A stretch of 38,750 nucleotides of DNA from an uncultured Selenomonadales bacterium (GTDB lineage Bacteria > Bacillota > Negativicutes > Selenomonadales > Selenomonadaceae): contig OMWN01000096.1 in NCBI GenBank assembly GCA_900314765.1, forward strand, positions 1 to 38,750. Direction: 5' to 3'. The translations under genes were made by a program, and so were the position numbers. Under the pieces are notes generated by a model that saw nothing but the letters and a program-made list of their open reading frames with translations, ran no database searches and was not told the origin of the DNA. The number at the start of each line of letters is the position of its first letter. Positions within the stretch are counted from its first letter, which is position 1. Positions 1 through 7,421 of this stretch are shown here, piece by piece.

Positions 1-187
1 AAGAAAATGACACGGCGATGCACAGGATTTAAATTTTTAATTCAAAAAAATTTAAAATTTGTGTCCAGTTTTTGTTGACTAGTGCAATGATGAATAATTA
101 ATGTTAATCTTTTACTTTATAGGCAAAACAAACCGAACTATTTCAACTATTATTGAAATAGCGATTACGCTATTGCTAATGAACCGA
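1..187. other. AT-rich intergenic stretch, no gene seen
   Basis: No ORF with a credible ribosome site or family match was found on either strand. The stretch is AT-rich, and the only clear structure is a perfect 9-bp hairpin at 138-146/153-161 with a 6-nt loop. It lacks a T-run, so I do not call it a terminator. Short minus-strand ORFs reaching into 112-347 translate the neighbouring repeat and terminator and are not genes. Confidence 0.5.
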
Positions 188-273
188 TTTGGCATAAGTA
201 AATAATCACAGCATCTGTGAAGCCAGCCTCCCCAATGGGGGAGGTGCCGAGCGACTGCGAGGCGGAGAGGGTC
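188..273 (+). repeat. Dispersed repeat, copy A
   Basis: An 86-bp segment that recurs in inverted orientation at 23669-23754, with 80 of 86 positions identical by eye. A shorter related copy lies at 23864-23907. The core contains a small palindrome (CCTCCCC...GGGGGAGG) followed by a conserved arm ending GGCGGAGAGGGTC. Similarity to the third copy continues a few bases to an ACAAAC motif. It sits downstream of the tRNA-Asn terminator, outside any gene. I know similar GC-rich intergenic repeats from Firmicutes genomes, but their function is unknown to me. Confidence 0.85.
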
Positions 274-303
274 TCCACAAACCATCCAAAAATTTCCCAT
301 ACT

Positions 304-340
304 ACGAAAAAAGAGTCATCGCATTTGCGACGACTCTTTG
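304..340 (-). terminator. Rho-independent terminator after tRNA-Asn (and rpoD read-through)
   Basis: A 13-bp near-perfect stem (310-322 against 327-339, 4-nt loop) is followed on the minus strand by a run of six T. It lies 9 bases past the CCA end of tRNA-Asn. No hairpin separates rpoD from the tRNA, so this is probably the shared terminator of both. Confidence 0.85.
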
Positions 341-348
341 ATTTCAAA

Positions 349-424
349 TGGCTCCCCCGGCAGGGCTCGAACCTGCGACCGATCGGTTAACAGCCGATTG
401 CTCTACCTGCTGAGCTACAGAGGA
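349..424 (-). tRNA. tRNA-Asn (anticodon GTT)
   Basis: The minus strand folds into a full cloverleaf of 76 nt including an encoded CCA end (349-351). The acceptor stem TCCTCTG pairs with CGGGGGA using G-U pairs, the D-arm contains AGCAGGTAGAGC, and the T-arm contains GGTTCGAGCCC. The anticodon stem ATCGG/CCGAT encloses the loop CTGTTAA, which gives anticodon GTT (Asn). It lies 52 bases beyond the rpoD stop codon on the same strand, has its own promoter at 452-480 and a terminator at 304-340. Confidence 0.97.
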
Positions 425-451
425 ATGTGCTGGATTTTACCAACAAAAAGC

Positions 452-480
452 ATTATACACCTATCAAAAGCTCATGTCAA
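452..480 (-). promoter_or_regulatory. Perfect consensus sigma-70 promoter for tRNA-Asn
   Basis: On the minus strand TTGACA (475-480) and TATAAT (452-457) are separated by exactly 17 bases, a perfect match to the housekeeping consensus. The expected start near 445 is about 20 bases before the mature tRNA 5' end. The -35 box contains the TGA stop codon of rpoD (477-479), so the promoter overlaps the end of the sigma-factor gene. Confidence 0.85.
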
Positions 481-2207
481 TCAAGAAAATCACGGAGCTT
501 ATGGCTGCGGCTCGGGTGACGAAGCTTTCTGAGCGCCTTCGCCTCTATCTGGCGAATGCGCTCGCGCGTGACACCAAAATTCTGCCCAACTTCCTCGAGC
601 GTCCTCGCGCGGCCATCGTCAAGACCAAAGCGCAGGCGCAGCACCTTCTCCTCGCGCGGCGTCAACGTGTCGAGCACTTCCTCAAGCTGCTCCTTGAGGA
701 GCATGAACGACGCCGCATCCGCAGGCGCCGGCGCGTCGTGATCCTCGATGAAGTCTCCGAGGTGCGAGTCTTCCTCCTCACCGATTGGCGTTTCGAGCGA
801 GACAGGCTCCTGCGCGATTTTCATGATTTCGCGCACGCGCTCAACGGAGATTTCCATTTCCTTGGCAATCTCGTCCGGGGTCGGCTCGCGTCCGAGCTGC
901 TGCAGGAGCTGACGAGATATGCGAATGAGCTTGTTTATCGTCTCAACCATGTGCACGGGGATGCGGATGGTTCGCGCTTGGTCGGCAATCGCTCTCGTGA
1001 TGGCTTGGCGAATCCACCACGTCGCGTACGTGCTGAACTTGTAGCCCTTGTTGTAATCGAATTTTTCGACGGCCTTTATGAGTCCGAGATTGCCCTCTTG
1101 AATGAGGTCGAGGAACAGCATGCCGCGACCGACATAGCGCTTCGCGATGCTGACGACGAGCCTCAAGTTCGCCTCGGCCAGACGCTTCTGCGCCTCCTCG
1201 TCGCCCTGCTCCATGCGCTTCGCGAGCTCTATTTCCTCGTCAGCGGTCAGGAGCGACACGCGGCCAATCTCCTTTAGGTACATGCGCACAGGGTCATCAA
1301 TGCTGATGCCCTCGGGCATGGAGAGGTCTATTTCCTCATCGCGCTTCTCCATGCCGTCGTCCTCAATCGGCTCGACGGTCTCATCCACGAGCTCTATGCC
1401 CTTTTTGCCAATGACGTCATAGATGTCGTCAATGGCATCCGGCGAGAGGTCCTGCTTCTGCAGAACGTCGATGACTTCGCCGTACGTGAGCACATTGTTG
1501 TTTTTCTTGCCGCGCTCGCATAGGTCAGCGATGATGGCTTCAAGCGATTTGCTCTCCTGCTCATCTTCGTTTTTGTCATCGGCTTTTTCCGCCGCTTTCT
1601 TCTTGGCGCGTGGCTTTTTCGGCGCGGTCTTTTTCTTTTCCTTTGTCCTAGGCTCTGCGAGCTTTTTCCTTTCCCTCGGCTCAGACTCTACAGGCTTTTT
1701 CTTTTCCTTTGGTTCTGACTCCGCAGGCTCAGGCTCCGTAGGCTTTGGCTCCTCTGCCTTCACCTCTTTCGCCTCTGCGGGCTCCTTCTCTACTTTTTTC
1801 TCTGCCTTTTCGCTTTCTGCTGCTTTTATCTTCTTATCTTCCTTTTTCTCTTCCTTTTTCGCCTTTTTGGGCTTTTCAACCTTTTCGACTTTGTCGGCTT
1901 TATCGACTTTTTCAGCCTTCACCGCTTTGTCGGGTTTTGCTTCTTTATCCGCCTTGTTTGATTTCGGCGCGGTTGCTTTTTCCTCTTTCTTTGCTTCTGC
2001 CTTGCTCTTTTTCTCTTTATCTTTATCAGAGGATTTCGGTGGTTGCTTCTTCGTAGCCTTCTTCTTCATGTCCGCTGACTTCACGGTCTCATCAGCTTTT
2101 GCTGTTTTGTCGGCCTTCGGAGCTTTCTCCGCTGCTGCCGCTTTTTTCGCTGACGCCTTCTTCACCGTCTTTGAAGACTTAGGCTCATCATTCTTCTTTG
2201 TTGCCAC
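477..2207 (-). CDS. rpoD: RNA polymerase primary sigma factor RpoD/SigA with long Lys-rich N-terminus
   Basis: Housekeeping sigma factor that directs RNA polymerase to -10/-35 promoters. Residues 1 to about 218 are a low-complexity Lys/Ala/Glu/Pro extension. A region 1.1-like domain follows at about 220-280, region 1.2 starts near 304 ([12 protein letters not shown]), region 2 spans about 343-420 with the -10 reading helix ([14 protein letters not shown]), region 3 about 425-500, and region 4 ends with the -35 reading helix ([19 protein letters not shown]). At 576 residues it is much longer than the roughly 370 residues of B. subtilis SigA, and the excess is all N-terminal. The start is GTG with AGGAGG 8 bases upstream. 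It lies 68 bases downstream of dnaG in the usual macromolecular-synthesis order. The extension is the only unusual part; the core looks intact. Confidence 0.97.
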   Translation of the reverse strand: MATKKNDEPKSSKTVKKASAKKAAAAEKAPKADKTAKADETVKSADMKKKATKKQPPKSSDKDKEKKSKAEAKKEEKATAPKSNKADKEAKPDKAVKAEKVDKADKVEKVEKPKKAKKEEKKEDKKIKAAESEKAEKKVEKEPAEAKEVKAEEPKPTEPEPAESEPKEKKKPVESEPRERKKLAEPRTKEKKKTAPKKPRAKKKAAEKADDKNEDEQESKSLEAIIADLCERGKKNNNVLTYGEVIDVLQKQDLSPDAIDDIYDVIGKKGIELVDETVEPIEDDGMEKRDEEIDLSMPEGISIDDPVRMYLKEIGRVSLLTADEEIELAKRMEQGDEEAQKRLAEANLRLVVSIAKRYVGRGMLFLDLIQEGNLGLIKAVEKFDYNKGYKFSTYATWWIRQAITRAIADQARTIRIPVHMVETINKLIRISRQLLQQLGREPTPDEIAKEMEISVERVREIMKIAQEPVSLETPIGEEEDSHLGDFIEDHDAPAPADAASFMLLKEQLEEVLDTLTPREEKVLRLRFGLDDGRARTLEEVGQNFGVTRERIRQIEAKALRKLRHPSRSHKLRDFLD

Positions 2208-2275
2208 TGTATCCGCCTCCTCTCACTTGCTGGTATGTATGTTGTGTTTCATTATTGTCATTATGTTCATAGAAA

Positions 2276-4075
2276 TCATTGCTGTTCATTTCTTTCCAAT
2301 TCGTTTATTTTCTTTTGAATTTTATTCGACTCCTCGAGCTCACCAATGAAATCCTCGCCTGCTCGCTGAAGCTCATCGGCCTTTATCCTGTGCCCTTCAA
2401 GCCGTATTTTTAGATATGAAATATATATTTTCTGCGCACACTCGTCATAGAGGTCGGCGGCCGTACCGCCCGCGAATGTCTCGGACAATATGCGCGAAAG
2501 CTCGCTGGCCGCATCCTCGCTGAGCGCCTCGAATGCGCCCGACTCGCTGATGGGGACGCCATCGCGCTCGCATTTCGCGAGGTACTTGAGTATCTCGCCG
2601 TGAAGTGCCACAGGGAAATCATCCAACGGCACACGCGCCTCTATGTCGGCCAGTGTGCCCGTGTCTTCCCACGCCTGACGCACCACGACGCGACCCGCCC
2701 GCATCACGGCGTCATCGATGCGCCTCACGGCCTGCCTCATCGGCGCGCCCTGCTGAATGTTCTCTGCGGGCTCGCCCTTGTAGCGGCTGATTTCCTGCGT
2801 TATGATGCCCTCGTCGATGGCGAGCGTTCTTTTAAGCTCCTGCACGAGCTCCATTCGCTCAACGGTCTGAGCCGCGGCGAGCACCGGCACGATGGCGTGA
2901 AGCGCGTTCGATTTGCCATCCATCGTGCGTATGTCGTTGTGCGCGAGCGCGTACTTTATCTGATAGTCGGCCACGGGCAACGCCCTTTTCGCGAGCTCAC
3001 GGAACGCATCAACGCCATGCTTTCTGATGAATTCGTCGGGGTCCTTGCCGTCGGGCACGATGAGCACCTTGACCTTCGCGCCCGTGGCGCGGATAATCGA
3101 GAGCGCCCTGATCGTCGCCTTCTGCCCCGCCTCGTCGCTGTCGTAGCAGAAATAAATCTCAGGCGCGTATCGCATGATGAGCCGCGCATGCTCTATCGTG
3201 AACGACGTGCCGAGCGACGCGACGACATTTCTGACACCCGCGCTCGCGACGGAAATCGCGTCCATGTATCCCTCGACGAGTATCACATAGCCCTCGTCGC
3301 GAATGGCTTTTTTCGCCCTGTCGAGACCAAACAGGAGCTTTCTTTTATTAAATATCATGGTCTCGGGCGAGTTCAAATATTTTGGCACGCTGTCGTCCAT
3401 GACGCGCCCGCCAAATCCCACGAAGCGCCCGCGCTCATCGGCAATCGGTATCATGACGCGGCCACGGAATGTGTCGTACGTCCCCGCGCCGGATTTACGT
3501 TGCTTCACGAGGCCGCACTCGAGCAGGAGTTTCTCCGGCACGCCGCGCTTCAAAAACGCGTTTCTGAGTTTGTCAAAAGAATCGGGCGCAAATCCCAAGC
3601 TGAAATCATCGATAATGTCCTTGCCGATACCGCGCCCCGCGAAATACTCGAGGCCCGGCTTGCCGTACGGCGTATTCACGAGGCAGCTGTGGAAAAAGTC
3701 ACGCGCCATGCCCATGACTTTCCTCATGTCGGCGATTTTCTGATCGCGCGCGAGCTCTGCGCTGCTGCGCCGCTCGTCAGGCAACGGTATGCCGAGTTTT
3801 TCCGCCTGCAGCTTTATGGCCTCGCCGTATGTCACATTTTCTATCAGCGAAATGAATTTGAAGATATCGCCGCCCGCATGACACCCAAAACAATAGAAAA
3901 GGCCGCCTTTGTCCGGCGTCACCGAGAAAGAAGGCGTCTTCTCATTGTGAAAAGGGCAACAGGCCCAGTAGCGGCTTCCTTTTCGCTTCAGCGGCACGTA
4001 CGATGACACGACGCGCAAAATATCGGACGCATCACGCACACGCGTGACGAAAGCATCCCACGCCGCATCTCTCAT
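2276..4075 (-). CDS. dnaG: DNA primase DnaG
   Basis: Synthesises RNA primers at the replication fork with the DnaB helicase. The N-terminal CHC2 zinc-binding domain is visible: C40 and H43 in CCPFH, then C62 and C65 in CFGC. The catalytic core contains the TOPRIM motifs, with E267 in LVEGYMD and the DSD acidic triad near 311. A C-terminal helical region of about 150 residues would be the helicase-interaction domain and is weakly conserved. The length of 599 residues is normal. The start is ATG at 4075; the ribosome site is weak (AAGGGTGG some distance upstream), but the N-terminus aligns with the family. It is flanked by dgt upstream and rpoD downstream, as in many Firmicutes. The 120-base gap from dgt is very AT-rich and probably holds its own promoter, though I could not place one. 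Confidence 0.97.
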   Translation of the reverse strand: MRDAAWDAFVTRVRDASDILRVVSSYVPLKRKGSRYWACCPFHNEKTPSFSVTPDKGGLFYCFGCHAGGDIFKFISLIENVTYGEAIKLQAEKLGIPLPDERRSSAELARDQKIADMRKVMGMARDFFHSCLVNTPYGKPGLEYFAGRGIGKDIIDDFSLGFAPDSFDKLRNAFLKRGVPEKLLLECGLVKQRKSGAGTYDTFRGRVMIPIADERGRFVGFGGRVMDDSVPKYLNSPETMIFNKRKLLFGLDRAKKAIRDEGYVILVEGYMDAISVASAGVRNVVASLGTSFTIEHARLIMRYAPEIYFCYDSDEAGQKATIRALSIIRATGAKVKVLIVPDGKDPDEFIRKHGVDAFRELAKRALPVADYQIKYALAHNDIRTMDGKSNALHAIVPVLAAAQTVERMELVQELKRTLAIDEGIITQEISRYKGEPAENIQQGAPMRQAVRRIDDAVMRAGRVVVRQAWEDTGTLADIEARVPLDDFPVALHGEILKYLAKCERDGVPISESGAFEALSEDAASELSRILSETFAGGTAADLYDECAQKIYISYLKIRLEGHRIKADELQRAGEDFIGELEESNKIQKKINELERNEQQ

Positions 4076-4195
4076 CTTGACAAACCACCCTTGAATTTAC
4101 CGCTAAAATAAAATTTCTGTATCATAGTTAAAATTCTCCGCTCTATTTATATTCAATAAAAAATCTAAATTTCCTTTTTTTATTTAAAAAATTAT

Positions 4196-5221
4196 TCAAA
4201 AATTTTCGTTTCGCGACAAACGCGGTGTCATTATGCCAACAGGCGGCACAAAAATTTCACTGAAAAGCTGCACTGCGTAGCTGTCCGTGAGCCCCGCCAC
4301 GTAGTCGATGACGATGCGCTTTCGTCCCCATCGCTCCTCGCGCAGTCTGAATTCCTCGGGCAGCCGCTCAAAATGGCGCATGAAATACTCGTACAGCTCC
4401 GTCAGCACGAATCCTGCCTGCTCGCGCTCATGCTCGAGCGCCTTCGAGTGATAGATGCGCTCAAACATGAAGCTTCTGAACGTGTCCATGACCTCCTGTA
4501 TCTCGGGCGACATGCGTATGTCGTGCGTGCCCATCGAATTCATGATGACATCGGAGACGAAGCCCGTTATCATCTGCGAGTGCGCATCGCCGATGTGCTC
4601 GACGACGATTTTCGGCAAATCGGACGGCTTCAAAAGTTTCGCGCGCAGGCTGTCATCGTAATCGTGGCAGAGGTACGCGATGCGGTCGCCGACGTGGACG
4701 ATTTTGCCCTCGAGCGTTTTCGGCGATATTTTGCCCGTGTGATGAACGATGCCGTCCTTCACTTCGTCGGTGAGATTGAGCCCCTTGCCGTTGCGCTCGA
4801 GGCATTCAACGACGCGCAGGCTCTGCTCGTTGTGCGCGAAGTGACCCGTGAGGCCGTTGAGTATTGCCTCGCCCGAGTGCCCGAACGGCGTGTGACCCAC
4901 ATCATGGCCGAGCGCGATTGCCTCGACGAGATCCTCATTGAGTCGCAGCCCGCGCGCTATCGTGCGTGAGATTTGCGCGACCTCGAGGCTGTGCGTCATG
5001 CGCGTCCTGTAGTGGTCGCCCGACATGATATAAACCTGCGTCTTGTGCTTGAGGCGCCGAAAAGATTTCGAATGAAGTATGCGGTCGCGGTCGCGCTGAA
5101 ACGCCGTCCTGAACGGGCAGACATCTATAGGGTCTCTGCGCTTCGCCTCTCGGCTCTTCGCCGCGTCCTCCGAAAGAATTTCATATTCGAGCTCCTCTGT
5201 GCGTTCTCTGATGCAGGTCAC
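4196..5221 (-). CDS. dgt: dGTP triphosphohydrolase-like HD-domain protein
   Basis: HD-superfamily dNTP triphosphohydrolase: hydrolyses dNTPs to the nucleoside and tripolyphosphate, which may limit dNTP pools or support DNA quality. The HD metal-site motifs are visible in order: TRMTHSLEVAQISR, then ALGHDVGHTPFGHSGE, and a downstream Asp in YLCHDYDD. The motif FQRDRDRILHSKSFRRLKHKTQV is typical of the dGTPase-like subgroup. For the start I favour GTG at 5221, because the SD GAGGAG lies 8 bases upstream. An ATG at 5227 leaves a spacer of only 2 bases, and a TTG at 5239 has no SD. The protein is then about 341 residues. It sits upstream of dnaG and rpoD in a common arrangement and is divergent from the LptA-like gene. 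Confidence 0.9.
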   Translation of the reverse strand: MTCIRERTEELEYEILSEDAAKSREAKRRDPIDVCPFRTAFQRDRDRILHSKSFRRLKHKTQVYIMSGDHYRTRMTHSLEVAQISRTIARGLRLNEDLVEAIALGHDVGHTPFGHSGEAILNGLTGHFAHNEQSLRVVECLERNGKGLNLTDEVKDGIVHHTGKISPKTLEGKIVHVGDRIAYLCHDYDDSLRAKLLKPSDLPKIVVEHIGDAHSQMITGFVSDVIMNSMGTHDIRMSPEIQEVMDTFRSFMFERIYHSKALEHEREQAGFVLTELYEYFMRHFERLPEEFRLREERWGRKRIVIDYVAGLTDSYAVQLFSEIFVPPVGIMTPRLSRNENF

Positions 5222-5318
5222 AATCATCGCTCCTCTCAAAATTTTCTACGAACTCACTCAATATATATTATTCGACGTCATACGGCTTTTTCCTTTTTTT
5301 CATCATAAATAACTAGAA

Positions 5319-5346
5319 TTGAAGTTGAAAATAACGGAAATAAAAT
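5319..5346 (+). promoter_or_regulatory. Candidate promoter for the LptA-like gene
   Basis: TTGAAG (5319-5324) and TAAAAT (5341-5346) are spaced 16 bases apart, upstream of a good ribosome site at 5363-5369. The TTG at 5319 could formally open a longer reading frame. Its position in a -35 box and the lack of a ribosome site argue that it is not a start codon. Confidence 0.45.
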
Positions 5347-5378
5347 GTCAAAATTTATCTGAAAGGAAGCAATGTCAA

Positions 5379-5879
5379 ATGAAAAATTTGAATCATATCT
5401 TCAGGATTGTGCCGCTCACACTCATCATGGTGCTCATGGCTACTGCCGTGTGCTTCGCGGAGAAGCCTGACATATCGTCCGACGCGCAACGATTTGATTT
5501 CTCAACAATGCGCTACGTGCTCGACGGCCACGTGAAAGTCAAATGGAGCGACCGCGTCATCACGGCGGACCACGCGCAGGTCAGCATCCCATCACTCGAA
5601 GTGTGGGCGCAGGGCAACATCGAGCTTCATCAAGACGACATATATTTCAGGGGCGACGACCTCCACGTCCTCGGCTCGAGCGACACGGCGAACATCACGG
5701 GCAACGCGCGCTTCGAGCGCGACGAACTGAAAATCTCCGCTGACAAAGCTTCATTCAACTGGGACACAAAGCTCGCCGATTTCTACGACAACGTGCTGCT
5801 CGAGGATGAAAGCGACTCGACGAAGTACAGCCATGTGCAGTACAACGTCGTGTCAAAGGAATTCACGACGAAAGAATAA
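5379..5879 (+). CDS. LptA/OstA-like periplasmic protein
   Basis: Probable periplasmic protein of the OstA/LptA family, whose members bridge LPS transport between inner and outer membranes. The start ATG has AAGGAAG 9 bases upstream and gives 166 residues, beginning with a Sec signal peptide (hydrophobic stretch LTLIMVLMATAVC, likely cleavage near CFA-EKP). The remainder shows the repeated beta-strand pattern of the family: SSDAQRFDFST...VLDGHVKV..SDRVITADHAQV, then WAQGNIELHQDD..FRGDDLHV, then ARFERDELKISADKASFNWD. No lipobox is evident. It is one of only two plus-strand genes here and stands away from lptB/lptC genes. A true LptA role is an inference; it could be an OstA-domain paralogue. 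Confidence 0.75.
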   Translation: MKNLNHIFRIVPLTLIMVLMATAVCFAEKPDISSDAQRFDFSTMRYVLDGHVKVKWSDRVITADHAQVSIPSLEVWAQGNIELHQDDIYFRGDDLHVLGSSDTANITGNARFERDELKISADKASFNWDTKLADFYDNVLLEDESDSTKYSHVQYNVVSKEFTTKE

Positions 5880-5894
5880 CTCAAATAGAAATAT

Positions 5895-5947
5895 AGCGCT
5901 CATGATATGAAATTTTTATTCATGTCTTGGGCGCTTTCTTCTTTTTT
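5895..5947 (+). terminator. Terminator after the LptA-like gene
   Basis: A stem of about 17 bp (AGCGCTCATGATATGAA pairing with the segment ending GGGCGCT at 5935, one mismatch and G-U pairs) is followed by a T-rich run to 5947. It lies 16 bases past the stop codon and separates this gene from the downstream membrane protein. Confidence 0.75.
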
Positions 5948-6017
5948 GAACTTGTTTTTAATTAGAAAACGATATAAAATAAAATTAGTCAGAAAATTTT
6001 AGGAGGCGTTGTTCATC

Positions 6018-6617
6018 ATGGCGGGCGGCTTCTTCAGAACGGTCTTTGGAGCAATATTCGGCTTCTTCGCGTCCATCATCGGATTTTTTGCTGGCTGCGT
6101 GAAGCGCTCCATCGGCAGAATATATGGCGTTTTCTTCGCCATCTTCACGATGATTTTTGATCAAATTTTCGGATTTCTGCGCTGGACGCTGTCCATCGCG
6201 CTCGCGCTTTTCACGTACGTCGGCGTGAAAGGCTTCACGTTTCTCATCGAGGACTATTACAAGGCGGAAGACACCATCGTGCCGCTCGTGCTTCACATCG
6301 CGCTCGAGGGCGTCGTCATGGTCATTCCCATCATCGTATGCGCGTATTTCTTCGCGCACAAATGGCGCGTCACGGCCGCGTTTTTCTCGCTCGTCGCGAT
6401 GACATCGCTGAACGCGTTCACACTGCTCCGCGCGATGGAGTCCGCATCGCCCGCGGCGCCTGTCTGGCAGATTGGCACCGTGACCGTCCTCTGCGCCGTC
6501 GTCGGCCTCGCGACCGTCGTCGAGATGCGGGATTTCCGCGACAACAGCAGAGCGAGAGCTGAGGGCATAGAGGAAAGCGACGAGGAAGAAGAAGGCATGG
6601 AGCCTAATCCAGCATAA
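6018..6617 (+). CDS. Unknown multi-pass membrane protein
   Basis: I do not recognise this family. The 199-residue product has about five or six hydrophobic segments: roughly residues 5-27 (Phe/Gly-rich), 34-54, 56-76, 89-112, 117-138 and 147-167. It ends in a hydrophilic acidic tail (EESDEEEEGMEP) likely in the cytoplasm. A loop of charged residues (LIEDYYKAEDT) lies between the third and fourth segments. The start is ATG with AGGAGG 11 bases upstream; a TTG at 6009 is too close to that SD. It follows the LptA-like gene but is separated by a strong terminator, so it probably has its own promoter. It ends at a perfect hairpin terminator. No catalytic motif is evident; a transporter or scaffold role would be a guess. 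Confidence 0.75.
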   Translation: MAGGFFRTVFGAIFGFFASIIGFFAGCVKRSIGRIYGVFFAIFTMIFDQIFGFLRWTLSIALALFTYVGVKGFTFLIEDYYKAEDTIVPLVLHIALEGVVMVIPIIVCAYFFAHKWRVTAAFFSLVAMTSLNAFTLLRAMESASPAAPVWQIGTVTVLCAVVGLATVVEMRDFRDNSRARAEGIEESDEEEEGMEPNPA

Positions 6618-6636
6618 GTGAATTGCATAGGGACAT

Positions 6637-6678
6637 AAAAATGCTGACACACCAAAAATTTGATGTGTCAGCATTTTT
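6637..6678. terminator. Perfect bidirectional terminator hairpin
   Basis: A 15-bp perfect stem (6637-6651 against 6664-6678) carries A5 on one side and T5 on the other, so it can terminate transcription in both directions. It lies 20 bases past the plus-strand membrane-protein gene and faces the minus-strand hydrogenase maturation operon. Confidence 0.9.
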
Positions 6679-6704
6679 TATGTTCTCATGACTATCCACG
6701 AGGG

Positions 6705-6838
6705 GATACCAGTCCGAAGTAACTTAGCAATTTCCTACAGGCTCTTTCGCTGGCTCCGAAGCGGCGTGTTTTCGCTTTTGCCGCGAGGAAGCAAGCGTTA
6801 GAGCCTGTCGAAATTGTGCAGTGAATGAGGACTGGCAT
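6705..6838. repeat. 134-bp imperfect palindromic element of unknown type
   Basis: The two halves of this non-coding segment are imperfect inverted repeats. CCAGTCC (6709-6715) pairs with 6829-6835, CAATTTC (6728-6734) with 6810-6816, ACAGGCTCT (6737-6745) with 6800-6808, and GCGGC (6761-6765) with GCCGC (6780-6784). The ordered nesting would give one long hairpin as RNA on either strand. It lies between two converging transcripts. It could be a miniature inverted-repeat element or a structured RNA. No protein-coding frame is evident. Confidence 0.7.
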
Positions 6839-6897
6839 CGCCAAGTCGTTTTTCTCGTTGCTCTCATACCGAACGAATAGTTTTATATTTTTGCAGC

Positions 6898-7419
6898 TTA
6901 CGCCTTCTCCTTTACATCAACGCCCCATGCCTTCATTTGCGCTATTGCCACGTCGGTGACTTTCGGCACAAGCGCGGCGATTTTCGGTGAAAGCTCCATG
7001 CCTGCCTCGAGATCTTCGGGCGACGCGCCGATAACGACGATGTCAGGTATAGATTTCCCCGTGAGCTCGAGGAGTGTCAACACATCTTGTATGCCAATCT
7101 CATGAGCCGAGAGCTTTTCCGTGAAGTGCGCCTTTATCTCGTCGCCGACGAATTTGTATATGGTACCAGCGGGCTCATCGCCCTTCACCGCGTCGATTAT
7201 CAGAATTTTTTTCGTGCCCGTGATGAATCTGAGTAGCTCCATGCCGAGTGTGCCGCCATCCAACACTTGAACATCGTCGGGAAAATCATAGTTATCATCC
7301 AAAAACTCTGCCACACGAACGCCGAATCCCTCATCGCGCAGGACGATATTTCCGATGCCGAGTATCGTCACGGGCGGAACAATCGGCTCTGCTGATTTTT
7401 CATTGTCGTTTGTCGCCAT
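6898..7419 (-). CDS. [NiFe]-hydrogenase maturation endopeptidase (HyaD/HybD type)
   Basis: Cleaves the C-terminal tail of the [NiFe]-hydrogenase large subunit after nickel insertion. The HybD-family pattern is clear: GIGNIVLRDEGFGVRVAE, LDGGTLGMELL, LIIDAVKG and SAHEIG. Aligned with E. coli HybD, the metal-sensing residues Glu16, Asp62 and His93 correspond to E30, D76 and H106, all present. The length of 173 residues is normal, with about 13 extra N-terminal residues. It starts 2 bases after the hypB stop codon, so the two are translationally coupled. The hydrogenase structural genes and hypCDEF are not in this window. Whether it is hyaD, hybD or another paralogue cannot be decided here. Confidence 0.92.
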   Translation of the reverse strand: MATNDNEKSAEPIVPPVTILGIGNIVLRDEGFGVRVAEFLDDNYDFPDDVQVLDGGTLGMELLRFITGTKKILIIDAVKGDEPAGTIYKFVGDEIKAHFTEKLSAHEIGIQDVLTLLELTGKSIPDIVVIGASPEDLEAGMELSPKIAALVPKVTDVAIAQMKAWGVDVKEKA

Positions 7420-7421
7420 TT

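Noticed and set aside
138-161. Perfect 9-bp hairpin as a terminator
   Set aside because: No T-run follows on either strand and no gene ends nearby.
112-347. Minus-strand ORFs of about 60 residues
   Set aside because: They translate the dispersed repeat and the tRNA terminator, have no ribosome site and no resemblance to a protein family.
474-2349. Long plus-strand frames opposite rpoD
   Set aside because: They are antisense shadows produced by the biased codons of the Lys/Ala-rich extension; Ser/Phe-rich or Arg-rich translations without ribosome sites.
2600-4006. A 468-residue plus-strand frame opposite dnaG
   Set aside because: The minus-strand dnaG is unmistakable; the antisense frame is His/Arg-rich and typical of GC-rich codon shadows.
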